A stretch of DNA of 64,000 bases from Bacillus shivajii (GTDB lineage: Bacteria > Bacillota > Bacilli > Bacillales > Salisediminibacteriaceae), in contig NZ_CP084703.1 of the NCBI RefSeq assembly GCF_020519665.1, forward strand, positions 434,001 to 498,000, written 5' to 3'. Positions 1 through 8,604 of this stretch are shown here, in pieces. A program made the translations under genes and the position numbers. Numbering within the stretch: the first letter of the stretch is position 1; every line of letters begins with the position of its first letter. The notes beneath the pieces are model-generated. The model made no database searches. It was not told where the DNA came from and saw only the letters and a program-made list of their open reading frames with translations.

Positions 1-118
1 TTGGTAATTAATTCGTCAATCGAAATGTTAGCTACCTAAAAAATATTATCATTTTTTAACAAAAAATCATACGAATCTGTTATAATGTCCAAAGATATTT
101 AATTAGGGAGCTAATGAA

Positions 119-565
119 ATGAACAAGCAAGATATGGAGCAAATGGTGGGGCATCATGTTAGTGTCGTATCTCACCTTTTACAAAATAAGTACAATCAAA
201 AGCTATCAGAATTTCATTTAACGATGGCGCAAGCGCGTGTATTATATATACTCGTGCAAAATGGAAAAATGGCTCAGTCAGAAATACAAAAGCAACTATT
301 AATAAAAGGGTCCACGATGAATGGCATTATTGATACGATGCTTAAACGAGAGCTGATTGTAAAGGAAGATAGTCAAGAAGACCGACGTACAAAGCATATA
401 TCCTTAACGAAAAAAGGTGAAATGCTAGAAAACAAGCTTTGGGATGCTGTTGGAAATCTTGAGGAGGAGTTAGTTTCTGGTTTTGCAGAAGAAGAGCAAA
501 AACTGCTTCTCTCTTGGTTGAAAAGATTGCGAAGCAACATAGAAGAAAATAAAACTTCGGAATAA
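119..565 (+). CDS. MarR family transcriptional regulator
   Basis: A 148-residue winged-helix regulator. The middle carries the MarR pattern: a recognition-helix stretch (KGSTMNGIIDTMLKRELI, about residues 63-80) followed by the wing signature EDRRTKHISLTKKG (about 87-100). The ATG is preceded by TTAGGGAGC. It lies 24 bp upstream of a MATE efflux pump on the same strand, so it probably represses that pump and itself, releasing when a ligand binds. The layout is known for drug-efflux operons; the ligand cannot be inferred. Length is normal for the family. Confidence 0.9.
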   Translation: MNKQDMEQMVGHHVSVVSHLLQNKYNQKLSEFHLTMAQARVLYILVQNGKMAQSEIQKQLLIKGSTMNGIIDTMLKRELIVKEDSQEDRRTKHISLTKKGEMLENKLWDAVGNLEEELVSGFAEEEQKLLLSWLKRLRSNIEENKTSE

Positions 566-589
566 TATCGATAGAAAGAAGGAACAGCT

Positions 590-1984
590 ATGCAGCAAAA
601 ACAACAAAGTGAACGGTTAGGGACAGAACCGATTCCAAAGTTATTGAAAAACTTATCGATTCCGGCGATGGTCGGGATGTTTGTTATGGCTTTATATAAT
701 GTTGTTGATACCATTTATATCTCATATGGTGTAGGAATTGATGGTGTAGCCGGGGTAACAATTGCCTTTCCATTAATGATGATTATGATGGCCATTGCAG
801 CTGCTGTCGGAATCGGTGGTGCATCCGTAATTTCTCGTAGATTAGGAGAAAGACGAGAAGAAGATGCAAATAGAGTCTTCGGGAATATTTTACTATTAAT
901 CGTCTTTTTTAGTAGTATTGGATTTATTAGTGCTTTTACCTTTTTAGAGCCGCTACTTATTTTGTTCGGTGCGACTCCTGAGATTATCGGGTATGGAAGA
1001 GATTATATGTTCCCGATTTTACTTGGAACAGTCTTTTTCTCATTTGCGTTTTCTACAAACGCAATCATCCGTTCTGAAGGTAATGCTCGATTTGCGATGA
1101 TGACGATGATCATTCCTTCCGTATTAAACATCATTTTGTCACCGATCTTTATTTTTGGTTTGGATATGGGTGTTCAAGGTGCTGCGATAGCAACGGTCAT
1201 TGCTCAAGCTTCGGTAAGTGGAGTGGTTGCGCGTTATTTCTTATCAGGAAAAAGTTCGATTGCTGTTTCAGTTGCTTACATGACACCAAAATTTGACCTC
1301 ATGAAAGAAGTGATCGTCGTTGGCCTTCCGGCGTTAGTGCGTCAAATAGCAGGGAGTGTCATGATGATTGCGATAAATGCAATGCTTATTCGCTTTGGTA
1401 GTGAGTTTTATGTAGGTGTGTTTGGTATTGTGCAGCGAGTGGCGATGTTCACATTAATGCCGATGATGGGTGTCCTTCAAGGTATGCAGCCGATCGTTGG
1501 GTACAATTACGGGGCAAAACAAATGGACCGTCTCCGTGAAACGGTCTGGTTAGGACTAAAGGTTTCTACAGCTATTGGTACGTTCGTTTTCTTATTAGTC
1601 ATGATTTTTCCACATGGGTTTATGCGCGTATTTACAAATGATCCTCAAGTTATTGAAGCAGGCGTTGAAGGGATGCGAATTATGTTTGCGGCTGCGATCT
1701 TAATCGGAGCGCAGATGGTTAGCGGCGGCTTATATCAGGCACTAGGAATGGCAAAGCCGGCCCTCGTGTTGTCAATGGCAAGGCAAGTGTTGTTCTTAAT
1801 ACCACTAGTTCTCATTTTACCTCACTACTTTGGGGTTATGGGTGTCTGGCTCGCCTTCCCACTTGCTGATGTTCTCGCATTCTTGTTGTCGATCGCGTTT
1901 TTGTATCGTGATCGGGCGTTATTCTTATTTGGAAAACCATCGGATAAACCGGAAGTTCCAGAACAACAAGCTGCATCTTCTTAA
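590..1984 (+). CDS. MATE family multidrug/Na+ efflux transporter
   Basis: A 464-residue integral membrane protein with about 12 hydrophobic segments in two similar halves, typical of MATE (NorM/DinF/MepA-like) exporters. The N-terminal half contains PAMVGMFVMALYNVVDTIY and the second half GVLQGMQPIVGYNYGAKQ, both characteristic of the MepA-like branch. Such proteins extrude cationic drugs using Na+ or H+ gradients. RBS AGAAGGAACAGCT precedes the ATG. It forms an apparent two-gene operon with the upstream MarR regulator and ends at strong hairpins. The substrate is unknown. Confidence 0.92.
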   Translation: MQQKQQSERLGTEPIPKLLKNLSIPAMVGMFVMALYNVVDTIYISYGVGIDGVAGVTIAFPLMMIMMAIAAAVGIGGASVISRRLGERREEDANRVFGNILLLIVFFSSIGFISAFTFLEPLLILFGATPEIIGYGRDYMFPILLGTVFFSFAFSTNAIIRSEGNARFAMMTMIIPSVLNIILSPIFIFGLDMGVQGAAIATVIAQASVSGVVARYFLSGKSSIAVSVAYMTPKFDLMKEVIVVGLPALVRQIAGSVMMIAINAMLIRFGSEFYVGVFGIVQRVAMFTLMPMMGVLQGMQPIVGYNYGAKQMDRLRETVWLGLKVSTAIGTFVFLLVMIFPHGFMRVFTNDPQVIEAGVEGMRIMFAAAILIGAQMVSGGLYQALGMAKPALVLSMARQVLFLIPLVLILPHYFGVMGVWLAFPLADVLAFLLSIAFLYRDRALFLFGKPSDKPEVPEQQAASS

Positions 1985-2026
1985 ATCGTTTACGAACGAT
2001 TATAATATATCTTTAACCTTTGAAGT

Positions 2027-2057
2027 AGCCCACCAGCTCATTAGCTGGTGGGCTTTA
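2027..2057 (+). terminator. Rho-independent terminator after the MATE gene
   Basis: A 12-bp perfect stem (AGCCCACCAGCT / AGCTGGTGGGCT) with a 4-nt loop, followed by TTTA. The T-tract is short, but the position 42 bp after the stop codon fits. Confidence 0.75.
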
Positions 2058-2058
2058 T

Positions 2059-2071
2059 GGTGCCAGGCACC
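2059..2071. repeat. 13-bp palindrome GGTGCCAGGCACC, copy 1
   Basis: A palindromic 13-mer embedded in TGGTGCCAGGCACCTTTATT. The same string recurs at 4572-4584, and its reverse complement forms the core of a much larger palindrome at 9436-9484. All copies are intergenic. Confidence 0.8.
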
Positions 2072-2131
2072 TTTATTAGCATAATTGTATAAACAAACCG
2101 AACTATTTATGTTAGCATTCGGTTGCTTGTA

Positions 2132-2171
2132 TAAAAAACCAGCACCACTTTATGTGAGTGCTGGTTTTTTC
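2132..2171. terminator. Bidirectional hairpin with A and T tracts
   Basis: Stem AACCAGCAC / GTGCTGGTT, flanked by AAAAA upstream and TTTTTT downstream, so it could terminate transcription from either side. Confidence 0.7.
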
Positions 2172-2207
2172 TTGAAAGGTAAGAAAGTATATAGTTTTTG
2201 GCCCTGG

Positions 2208-2450
2208 ATAGCTGTCTAGCTCAGCCCCCTATCGATGTGAGAAACTTCCCTCACCTCGGCTACGATAAGTCGAGAATGAAAGACTCGCGTCTTTCAACTC
2301 TCCTATCTCACGAATACTTCCTCGAATGTGCTCCTCCAACGAGCGGTTACAGCACGATTAAGCTGCGAGCTGCCTCGACGGATATACGACGAAGCGGTAC
2401 TCGTAGAGGAAGAGGCAGTTTTCATCGTCGATAAGCGAGGGCGCTTGCGC
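2208..2450. repeat. Degenerate dispersed intergenic repeat
   Basis: This GC-richer stretch between the MATE and UspA genes shares short modules (CTCCAACGAGCG, GCTGCCTCGACGGATA, GAGGAAGAGGCAG) with the repeat blocks at about 11.6-12.15 kb and 18.3-18.55 kb. The open frames in it have no RBS and no recognisable protein, so I treat it as non-coding repeat DNA. Confidence 0.65.
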
Positions 2451-2458
2451 TTTTCTTA

Positions 2459-2881
2459 TTATTTCACCATCATGACGGGTGCTTTTACGTGTTTCATCAC
2501 TTTGTGGCTGACACTTCCCAGTATCATTGTCTGAACTGTGCTCAGTCCACGACTTCCGATAACCAATGCGTCAAATGAGCCGTTATTTGCGTATTCAATA
2601 ATTGTTTCTGCTGGCTCACCGTGCAGGACAGTTACTTTAGCTGTCAGCCGAGCTGCCTCAATTTTTTCCTCAAATTGCTTAAGCATCTCTACGCGCTTTC
2701 TTGACACAGAATCAGAATCGCCGTATTGAAGAACGTCTGCCTTTGATTTTTTCCCATCTACCACGTAGATGACTTCAATTGAAGCTTCTTCTCCTGACAA
2801 GTTTGCGAGTTCAATCGCTTTATCTGTGGCACGGAGTGAGTGATCTGAACCGTCTACTGCTAATAATAAGTGTTTAAACAT
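2459..2881 (-). CDS. Universal stress protein (UspA family)
   Basis: A 140-residue single Usp domain. The start MFKHLLLAVDGSDHSLRA holds the first strand and nucleotide-contact Asp. The C-terminal part has IGSRGLSTVQTMILGSVSHK, the G-x2-G-x9-G-[ST] ATP-binding signature. It lies 21 bp downstream of a SulP transporter on the same strand, with an RBS (GGACGGAGGAACGAAA) between, so the two are probably co-transcribed. Linked SulP-Usp pairs suggest stress-linked control of anion uptake, but that is inference. Confidence 0.93.
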   Translation of the reverse strand: MFKHLLLAVDGSDHSLRATDKAIELANLSGEEASIEVIYVVDGKKSKADVLQYGDSDSVSRKRVEMLKQFEEKIEAARLTAKVTVLHGEPAETIIEYANNGSFDALVIGSRGLSTVQTMILGSVSHKVMKHVKAPVMMVK

Positions 2882-2902
2882 TTTCGTTCCTCCGTCCCTC
2901 TT

Positions 2903-4372
2903 TTAATGTCCTGATGCTTTACTTAATCCACCGACTTTGTCCATCAATACGGAACTTTCACTGTTAAGACCTTTCATCTCAACCTTGATGTCACGCTGTT
3001 CAAACTTCATTTCAATTTTATCGATCGCTCCAACTGCTGAATCATCCCACAGTTGAGCTTTTGATACGTCAATGACAACTTTTTCAACGTCTTCATTAAA
3101 GTCAACGGAATCTAAAAAGTCAGTGACAGAGGCGAAGAACAATTGACCTTCGATATGATACGTACGAACGCCATCATTTGATAACGTCTTTTCTACTTTT
3201 ACTTTCGATACTTTCCACGCAAAGAAAATCGCACTTAAAATAATTCCTGCAAAAACCCCTTGTGCTAAGTCGTGTGTGTACACAACGACTGAGACGGTAA
3301 CAACCATCACTGCTGCATCTGTACGTGGCAATTTATGGAGGTTGCGTAAAGAACTCCAGTCAAATGTACTAATTGATACCATGATCATGACTCCAGCTAA
3401 TGCTGCCATCGGAATTTGAACGACGACATTTTGTAGGGCAATAATTAAAATGATTAATACAACCCCTGCAACGAGTGCGGATAATCGTCCACGACCGCCA
3501 GATTTTACGTTAATCACAGATTGTCCGATCATTGCACAACCTGCCATACCACCGAAGCAACCAGTTACCATATTTGCAATCCCTTGGCCACGGCTTTCTT
3601 TGTTTTTATCACTTTCTGTATCTGTCATATCATCAACGATAGAAGCAGTTAAAAGTGACTCTAAAATACCAACCATAGCTAAAGCGAGTGAGTAAGGGAA
3701 GATAATCATTAATGTTTCAAACGTTAATGGAATATCTGGTAATGCGAATACTGGTAAAGTTGACGGTAGTGTTCCCATATCTCCAACTGTACGAACACCT
3801 ACATTCATGATGATTGCAATACCTGTAACGACAATAATTGCAACAAGTGTTGAAGGGACAGCTTTCGTAAACTTAGGTAATACGTAAATAATGAATAACG
3901 TTAGAGCGACTAATGAATACATCTGCCAAGCTTCACCGACAAAATGCTGTAACTGAGATGTGAAAATTAAAATCGCTAATGCGTTTACGAAACCGATCAT
4001 CACCGAACGTGGAACGAACTTCATAAATCTAGCAAGCTTAAAGACTCCGAATAAAACTTGTAAAATACCAGTAAGAATTGTTGCTGCTAGCAAGTACTCC
4101 AATCCGTGATCCGCAACAAGTGTAATCATTAGGAGCGCCATTGCCCCAGTCGCTGCTGAAATCATTCCAGGGCGACCACCTACAAATGCGATGACAATTG
4201 CAATACAAAACGATGCGTATAACCCTACCATTGGGTCGACCCCCGCAATAATCGAGAAGGCAATTGCTTCTGGAATTAAAGCTAACGCCACAACAATGCC
4301 CGCAAGCACGTCACCTCTTACGTTACCTAACCATTCATTTTTTAGTTTTTGAGTAAAATTCAATTCATGCAC
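2903..4372 (-). CDS. SulP family anion transporter with C-terminal STAS domain
   Basis: A 489-residue membrane protein of the SLC26/SulP family. The SulP start is visible as [20 protein letters not shown], followed by GLYASF and about 10-12 hydrophobic segments. The last ~100 residues form a STAS domain ([32 protein letters not shown]). These proteins import sulfate or bicarbonate, often with Na+ or H+. In a bicarbonate-rich alkaline habitat either is plausible and sequence alone does not decide. The promoter should lie in 4373-4450; uspA follows it. Confidence 0.92.
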   Translation of the reverse strand: MHELNFTQKLKNEWLGNVRGDVLAGIVVALALIPEAIAFSIIAGVDPMVGLYASFCIAIVIAFVGGRPGMISAATGAMALLMITLVADHGLEYLLAATILTGILQVLFGVFKLARFMKFVPRSVMIGFVNALAILIFTSQLQHFVGEAWQMYSLVALTLFIIYVLPKFTKAVPSTLVAIIVVTGIAIIMNVGVRTVGDMGTLPSTLPVFALPDIPLTFETLMIIFPYSLALAMVGILESLLTASIVDDMTDTESDKNKESRGQGIANMVTGCFGGMAGCAMIGQSVINVKSGGRGRLSALVAGVVLIILIIALQNVVVQIPMAALAGVMIMVSISTFDWSSLRNLHKLPRTDAAVMVVTVSVVVYTHDLAQGVFAGIILSAIFFAWKVSKVKVEKTLSNDGVRTYHIEGQLFFASVTDFLDSVDFNEDVEKVVIDVSKAQLWDDSAVGAIDKIEMKFEQRDIKVEMKGLNSESSVLMDKVGGLSKASGH

Positions 4373-4925
4373 CTCTTCTTTCTATTTTTTATCATGTTGT
4401 AAAATATATGAGCCTCTCCGTAAGAAGCTCGACCGGCAAAAACATTAAAAGTTTAACAGATATTTATTAAATATCAAAACCCAATGAAAGCGTTAAACAT
4501 TAGGGTTTTACTCTCAATTACTTATATTTACTCTTTATTACTATAGATTTCACTATTTGGACACATTTTGTGGTGCCAGGCACCTTTATTAACAATATCT
4601 TATATTTATGTATTTCAATGTTATGGGCAAATGAATTGTACTTGATATAATATGGTTGAGGCGAAGAATAACTTAGGAGGGGTGGTTATTTATACATGTC
4701 TGATGATTTCGATTATGGGTATGAGATTACAACTGTATAACAATGATAGATGGATAGAAAAAAGTCCAAAAATGGCCATTACTAAAAAACGCAAAAGATC
4801 GTATTCTCTTCACTCCTCATCAAATTTTCATAGTAAAATAAAAGAGAATTGAATTTGCAGCTCATTTACATAAAGCGACACAGTCTTAACTAACATTAAA
4901 GATCTTTATAAAGGGAGGAACGACA
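4373..4925. other. Intergenic region between sulP and the amino-sugar cluster
   Basis: About 550 bp between two divergent genes, expected to hold both promoters. It contains the second 13-bp GGTGCCAGGCACC palindrome at 4572-4584. A 66-codon frame at 4652-4852 follows a GGAGGGG-like stretch poorly and encodes a lysine-rich low-complexity peptide without recognisable features, so I do not call it a gene. Confidence 0.6.
4572..4584. repeat. 13-bp palindrome GGTGCCAGGCACC, copy 2
   Basis: Identical to the copy at 2059-2071, including the flanking T on the left and TTTATTA on the right, so the shared block is about 21 bp. Confidence 0.8.
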
Positions 4926-5822
4926 ATGACTAATTACACAGTGGGAATAGATATTGGTGGGACAAGTGTGCGAGCAGCACTTGTTTCAAGGGATGGGAAG
5001 ATGATAACTCATAAAATGATACCGACAGAATCAGAAAAAGGACCTGAAGCATTAGTTGAAAAGCTGAAAGGGATGGTTCATGAAGTAACAATTGGAAAAT
5101 CATATGAGGCGATTGGTGTTGGGTGCCCAGGCCCTTTAAATCCATTTGATGGTGTCATACTAGATCCCCCAAACTTAAAAGGGTGGAGGAATGTTCCTTT
5201 ACGAGAAATGCTCGAACAAGCGTTTAATAAGAATGTAACGGTTGATAATGATGCAAATGCTGCGGCTCTTGGTGAGGCGATTATTGGTGCCGGAAAAGGC
5301 TATGGAACAGTTTTTTACATTACGGTTAGCACTGGCATTGGTGGTGGCATTGTGATCAATGAAAGGATTTTCCATGGAGCACAAGGTAATGCTGGTGAAA
5401 TCGGCAACATGGTGATTGAATCAGATCGAAAGAAAGTAGGAAATTTGAATGGAGGTGCCTTAGAAACCCTTGCCTCAGGAACAGCAATTGGTATGCTCGC
5501 CCACGAAAAATACGAAATCAGTGGTGGAGCAAAAGCTGTGTTTGAAAAAATGGAAAGTGGCGACCGTGATGCCTATGAAATTATTGATCAAGCGATGACT
5601 CATTTAGCGATAGGGATAGGGAACATCGCAAACAGCTTTAACCCATCTGTTTTTGTCCTTGGCGGTGGTGTAATGGAGCAGTCCGCAGCTCTAGCAATGG
5701 TAAATGATAAGGCAAAAAATTACTTATACGAAAGTTTAAAAGAAGACCTTATTATAAAGAAAGCGGAGCTAGGAAAAGATGCAGGTGTAATCGGAGCTGC
5801 AATGCTGCCTAACTACAAATAG
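4926..5822 (+). CDS. ROK family sugar kinase (glucokinase / GlcNAc kinase-like)
   Basis: A 298-residue ROK protein. The ATP phosphate-binding loop is VGIDIGGTSVRAALV near the start, and the catalytic Asp lies in TVDNDANAAALGEA (about residue 103). The context with nagA, nagB and a NagR-type regulator suggests phosphorylation of N-acetylglucosamine or a related amino sugar. Oddly, the usual ROK zinc motif is absent: the His after GEIG is Asn (GNAGEIGNMVI), and the Cys-x-Cys-G-x2-G-Cys segment reads VGNLNGGALETL with no cysteine. The RBS AAGGGAGGAACGACA is strong. Kinase assignment is firm; substrate is inferred. Confidence 0.88.
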   Translation: MTNYTVGIDIGGTSVRAALVSRDGKMITHKMIPTESEKGPEALVEKLKGMVHEVTIGKSYEAIGVGCPGPLNPFDGVILDPPNLKGWRNVPLREMLEQAFNKNVTVDNDANAAALGEAIIGAGKGYGTVFYITVSTGIGGGIVINERIFHGAQGNAGEIGNMVIESDRKKVGNLNGGALETLASGTAIGMLAHEKYEISGGAKAVFEKMESGDRDAYEIIDQAMTHLAIGIGNIANSFNPSVFVLGGGVMEQSAALAMVNDKAKNYLYESLKEDLIIKKAELGKDAGVIGAAMLPNYK

Positions 5823-5850
5823 TAACCAACAAGGTTATTATTTGTGGCAT

Positions 5851-5866
5851 AGTGGTCTAGACAACT
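5851..5866. promoter_or_regulatory. dre-like operator for the GntR/NagR-type regulator
   Basis: AGTGGTCTAGACAACT differs by one base from the perfect palindrome AGTGGTCTAGACCACT, which from memory matches the DasR/NagR (YvoA) responsive element. It lies 53 bp upstream of the GntR regulator gene, so autoregulation, and possibly control of the downstream nag genes, is likely. Confidence 0.7.
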
Positions 5867-5918
5867 ATATGTTAATTGAATATAATAAAAGGAACGAATC
5901 TAAAAATAAAGGTGTGCA

Positions 5919-6647
5919 ATGACGTTGATTAATAAAAATTCCCCCGTACCGATTTACTATCAGTTAGAAGAAGGGATAAAAAAACAAATCGATAATGGTG
6001 ACCTCAAGGCAGGTGACCTACTCCCATCAGAAAGAGTCCTATCTGAAAAGTTCGATGTTAGCCGAATGACTATCCGTCAAGCAATTACAAACCTTGTAAA
6101 TGAAGGTCTGTTAAACAGGGAGAAAGGAAAAGGTACGTTTGTAGCAGAAAAAAAGTTCGAACAGCCATTAACTAAGCTAACAAGTTTTTCTGAAGATATG
6201 AAAATGAGAGGTTTTTTACCTAGTACTGAAATACATGATTTCCAGGCAGTAGAAATATCTTCAGCTCTATGTAAAGAGCTAAACCTTCAAGCAGGGGAGA
6301 GAGGGTTTGAAGTGAGTCGAGTTAGGCTTGCAAATAACGAGCCAATGGCATTTGAAGTGACAACATTACCAGAAGCGATTTTTAAAAATGTAACGATCGA
6401 CCTTGCGGAAAGCTCGTTATATGAATATGTTGAAGAACATTTAGGGTTGAAAATTAAGGGTGCAAAACAAACGATCGAACCAGCTGTTGCAACTCACCAG
6501 GAAAGTGAAATATTAAAAATAAACGCTGGGGATCCAGTTCTTATTTTAAAACGAAAAAGCTTTTTAACAGATGGAAGACCATTTGAATATGTTCAATCCG
6601 TTTATCGTGGGGATCGCTATAAATTTATGATTGAAATGACAAGGTAA
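5919..6647 (+). CDS. nagR: GntR/HutC family regulator, NagR (YvoA)-like
   Basis: A 242-residue regulator with an N-terminal winged helix (PIYYQLEEGIKKQID, LLPSERVLSEKFDVSRMTIRQA, about residues 10-60) and a C-terminal UTRA effector domain (about 90-240). In this family glucosamine-6-P or GlcNAc-6-P binding to UTRA releases DNA. The gene sits between a ROK kinase and SIS-nagA-nagB and follows a dre-like site, supporting control of amino-sugar use. It starts 96 bp after the kinase stop, so it may have its own promoter. Confidence 0.85.
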   Translation: MTLINKNSPVPIYYQLEEGIKKQIDNGDLKAGDLLPSERVLSEKFDVSRMTIRQAITNLVNEGLLNREKGKGTFVAEKKFEQPLTKLTSFSEDMKMRGFLPSTEIHDFQAVEISSALCKELNLQAGERGFEVSRVRLANNEPMAFEVTTLPEAIFKNVTIDLAESSLYEYVEEHLGLKIKGAKQTIEPAVATHQESEILKINAGDPVLILKRKSFLTDGRPFEYVQSVYRGDRYKFMIEMTR

Positions 6648-6667
6648 GTTGGAAAGGATGGAACTCA

Positions 6668-7402
6668 ATGCTGGAACAATATTTTCATCAAATTAAACAG
6701 CTATTACAGGAAATTCAACAAGATCAAGGCGAAACGCTTAAAACTGTTGCTAACAAAATCGTTAATACTCTCGAAAAAGATGGGATTATTCACTTATTTG
6801 GAGCCGGTCACTCACATGTATTAGGTGAAGAAGCCTTTTACCGTGCTGGAGGCCTTGTTCCTGTAAAACCAATTTTTGAAGAAAGTCTCATGCTTCATGA
6901 AGGGGCTGTTCGCTCGTCGACGTTTGAACGAAAGAACGACTACGCGGAACAGTTTATAAGTAAAGCTGATATTCGGCCTGAGGATATTGTTTTTGTCATT
7001 TCGACGTCAGGAAGAAACCCAGTACCAATTGATGTTGCGCTTTATGCGAAAAAACAAGGCGCATTTGTCGTTGGAATAACATCCTTAGAGTATTCACAAA
7101 GTCAGCCATCAAGGCATAAGAGCGGCAAACACTTATTCAACACTGTCGATGTCGTTATTGATAATAGAAGTGTAAAGGGTGATGCAGTTTTAACTCATGA
7201 TAAAGTGGACGTACCTTTCACACCAACGTCAACGGTTATTGGAGCAAGCATTTTAAACGGGATTTTATCAGAAGCGATTGTAATGATTGCTGAAAAGGGC
7301 GGTACACCACCTATCTTCTTGAGCGGCAATATTGACGGAGCTGACGGTCACAATGAAAAGCTGATTGCGAAATATAAAGAACGAATTCCTTTACTTTCAT
7401 AA
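6668..7402 (+). CDS. SIS domain protein (UPF0309-like), putative phosphosugar-binding enzyme
   Basis: A 244-residue protein with one sugar isomerase (SIS) fold. The phosphosugar-binding Ser/Thr loops are visible: FGAGHSHVLGEE near residue 40 and VFVISTSGRNPVPIDVALYAKK near 105-125. It resembles the UPF0309 family, of uncertain activity. Position between nagR and nagA (18 bp before nagA) implies a role with an amino-sugar phosphate. A MurNAc-6-P etherase function is possible, but the sequence is shorter than MurQ (about 300 residues) and I do not see its signature. Confidence 0.82.
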   Translation: MLEQYFHQIKQLLQEIQQDQGETLKTVANKIVNTLEKDGIIHLFGAGHSHVLGEEAFYRAGGLVPVKPIFEESLMLHEGAVRSSTFERKNDYAEQFISKADIRPEDIVFVISTSGRNPVPIDVALYAKKQGAFVVGITSLEYSQSQPSRHKSGKHLFNTVDVVIDNRSVKGDAVLTHDKVDVPFTPTSTVIGASILNGILSEAIVMIAEKGGTPPIFLSGNIDGADGHNEKLIAKYKERIPLLS

Positions 7403-7420
7403 AAAAGGTAGTGAAATCCA

Positions 7421-8602
7421 ATGGGGAAAACATTCATTTTTCATAACGCAACGTTATACGGGAAGGACAGAAAAATTGAGAACCCGTTTCTAACTATTGA
7501 AAATGGAAAAATTGTTGAGCTAGGTGAAGCTAATAACGAGATATACAATGATGAAGTTGAAGAAGTTCATTTTCATGATCCAGTGAAAATCGTTCCCGGT
7601 TTTATTGATGTGCACATTCATGGGGCGGAAAATGCAGATGTTATGGACGGCACAGATGGAGCATTAACCACAATGAAGCAGGTGCTTCCAAAAGAGGGAA
7701 CAACATCGTTTTTAGCAACGACGCTAACACAATCACCAGAGAACAAACTTAAGGCGTTAGAAGTAGCTAGAAGTCATATAGAAAATGATAATGTTCAAGG
7801 GGCCGAAGTTATTGGCGTACACCTGGAAGGCCCGTTTATATGTGAAAAGAGAGCAGGAGCACAACCGAAAGAGCACATTCGTAAGGCAGACATCGCTTTG
7901 TTTCAACAATTCCAAGAAGCATCTGGAGGTCATATACGACTTGTTACGTTCGCCCCAGAAGAAGATGAAGTACGTTTTGTAAACTATTTAAACGACACGA
8001 ATGTGATTCCATCAATAGGCCACTCTGATGCAACGTATGATCAAGTTGCGTCAGCTATAAAAAATGGTGTTCGTCACGCGACACACCTTTTTAACGGTAT
8101 GCGCGGTATTCACCACCGAGACCCGGGTGTTGCAGGTGGCTCTTTGCTTCATAATGAAGTCATTGTTGAAATGATTGTTGACGGCATTCATATTGCTGAA
8201 CCGATGGTGAAGTTTGCTTATGAGCATAAAGGGGCTGATGGGATCATTCTCATCACCGATTCGATGAGAGCAAAAGGTTTAGATGAAGGCACTTATGAGC
8301 TTGGGGGCCAAAACGTATTCGTGGAAAATGGTCAAGCAACCTTAGAAGATGGAACACTTGCTGGAAGCATACTGACAATGAATGAAGCACTGAAAAACAT
8401 GGTTCAGTTTAGTGGTTGTTCATTTGAAGAAGCGATTCAAATGGCAACATATAATCCTGCGAAACAATTAGGGATAGAAGACTGCAAAGGCTCTTTAAAT
8501 ATAGGGTATGACGCAGACTTTACAATCTTAGATGATCAATTCGATGTAAAACAAACGTACGTGTCTGGAACAAAAGTATTCAGTTGTATAAAGGAGGGGT
8601 GA
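7421..8602 (+). CDS. nagA: N-acetylglucosamine-6-phosphate deacetylase
   Basis: A 393-residue amidohydrolase converting GlcNAc-6-P to GlcN-6-P and acetate in the cytoplasm. Metal and catalytic motifs are in order: PGFIDVHIHG, the metal Glu in GVHLEGPF, IGHSDATY, THLFNGMRGIHHRDPG and the catalytic Asp in ILITDSMRA. The C-terminus closes with YNPAKQLGI and GYDADFTIL, as in the family. Its stop codon lies inside the RBS of nagB, indicating translational coupling. Confidence 0.96.
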   Translation: MGKTFIFHNATLYGKDRKIENPFLTIENGKIVELGEANNEIYNDEVEEVHFHDPVKIVPGFIDVHIHGAENADVMDGTDGALTTMKQVLPKEGTTSFLATTLTQSPENKLKALEVARSHIENDNVQGAEVIGVHLEGPFICEKRAGAQPKEHIRKADIALFQQFQEASGGHIRLVTFAPEEDEVRFVNYLNDTNVIPSIGHSDATYDQVASAIKNGVRHATHLFNGMRGIHHRDPGVAGGSLLHNEVIVEMIVDGIHIAEPMVKFAYEHKGADGIILITDSMRAKGLDEGTYELGGQNVFVENGQATLEDGTLAGSILTMNEALKNMVQFSGCSFEEAIQMATYNPAKQLGIEDCKGSLNIGYDADFTILDDQFDVKQTYVSGTKVFSCIKEG

Positions 8603-8604
8603 AA

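Noticed and set aside
2198-2434. 78-codon frame in the repeat block after the MATE gene
   Set aside because: Lies wholly in dispersed repeat DNA; composition and lack of an RBS argue against a gene.
4482-4497. cre-like sequence TGAAAGCGTTAAACA
   Set aside because: Close to the CcpA consensus, but the 3' half is shifted by one base and it is far from a clear promoter; too weak to call.
4652-4852. 66-codon plus-strand frame
   Set aside because: Low-complexity Lys/Ser-rich translation, no recognisable family, and poor start context in an intergenic control region.
6668-7402. MurQ (MurNAc-6-P etherase) assignment for the SIS protein
   Set aside because: Shorter than MurQ and without its recognisable signature; kept as an uncharacterised SIS protein.
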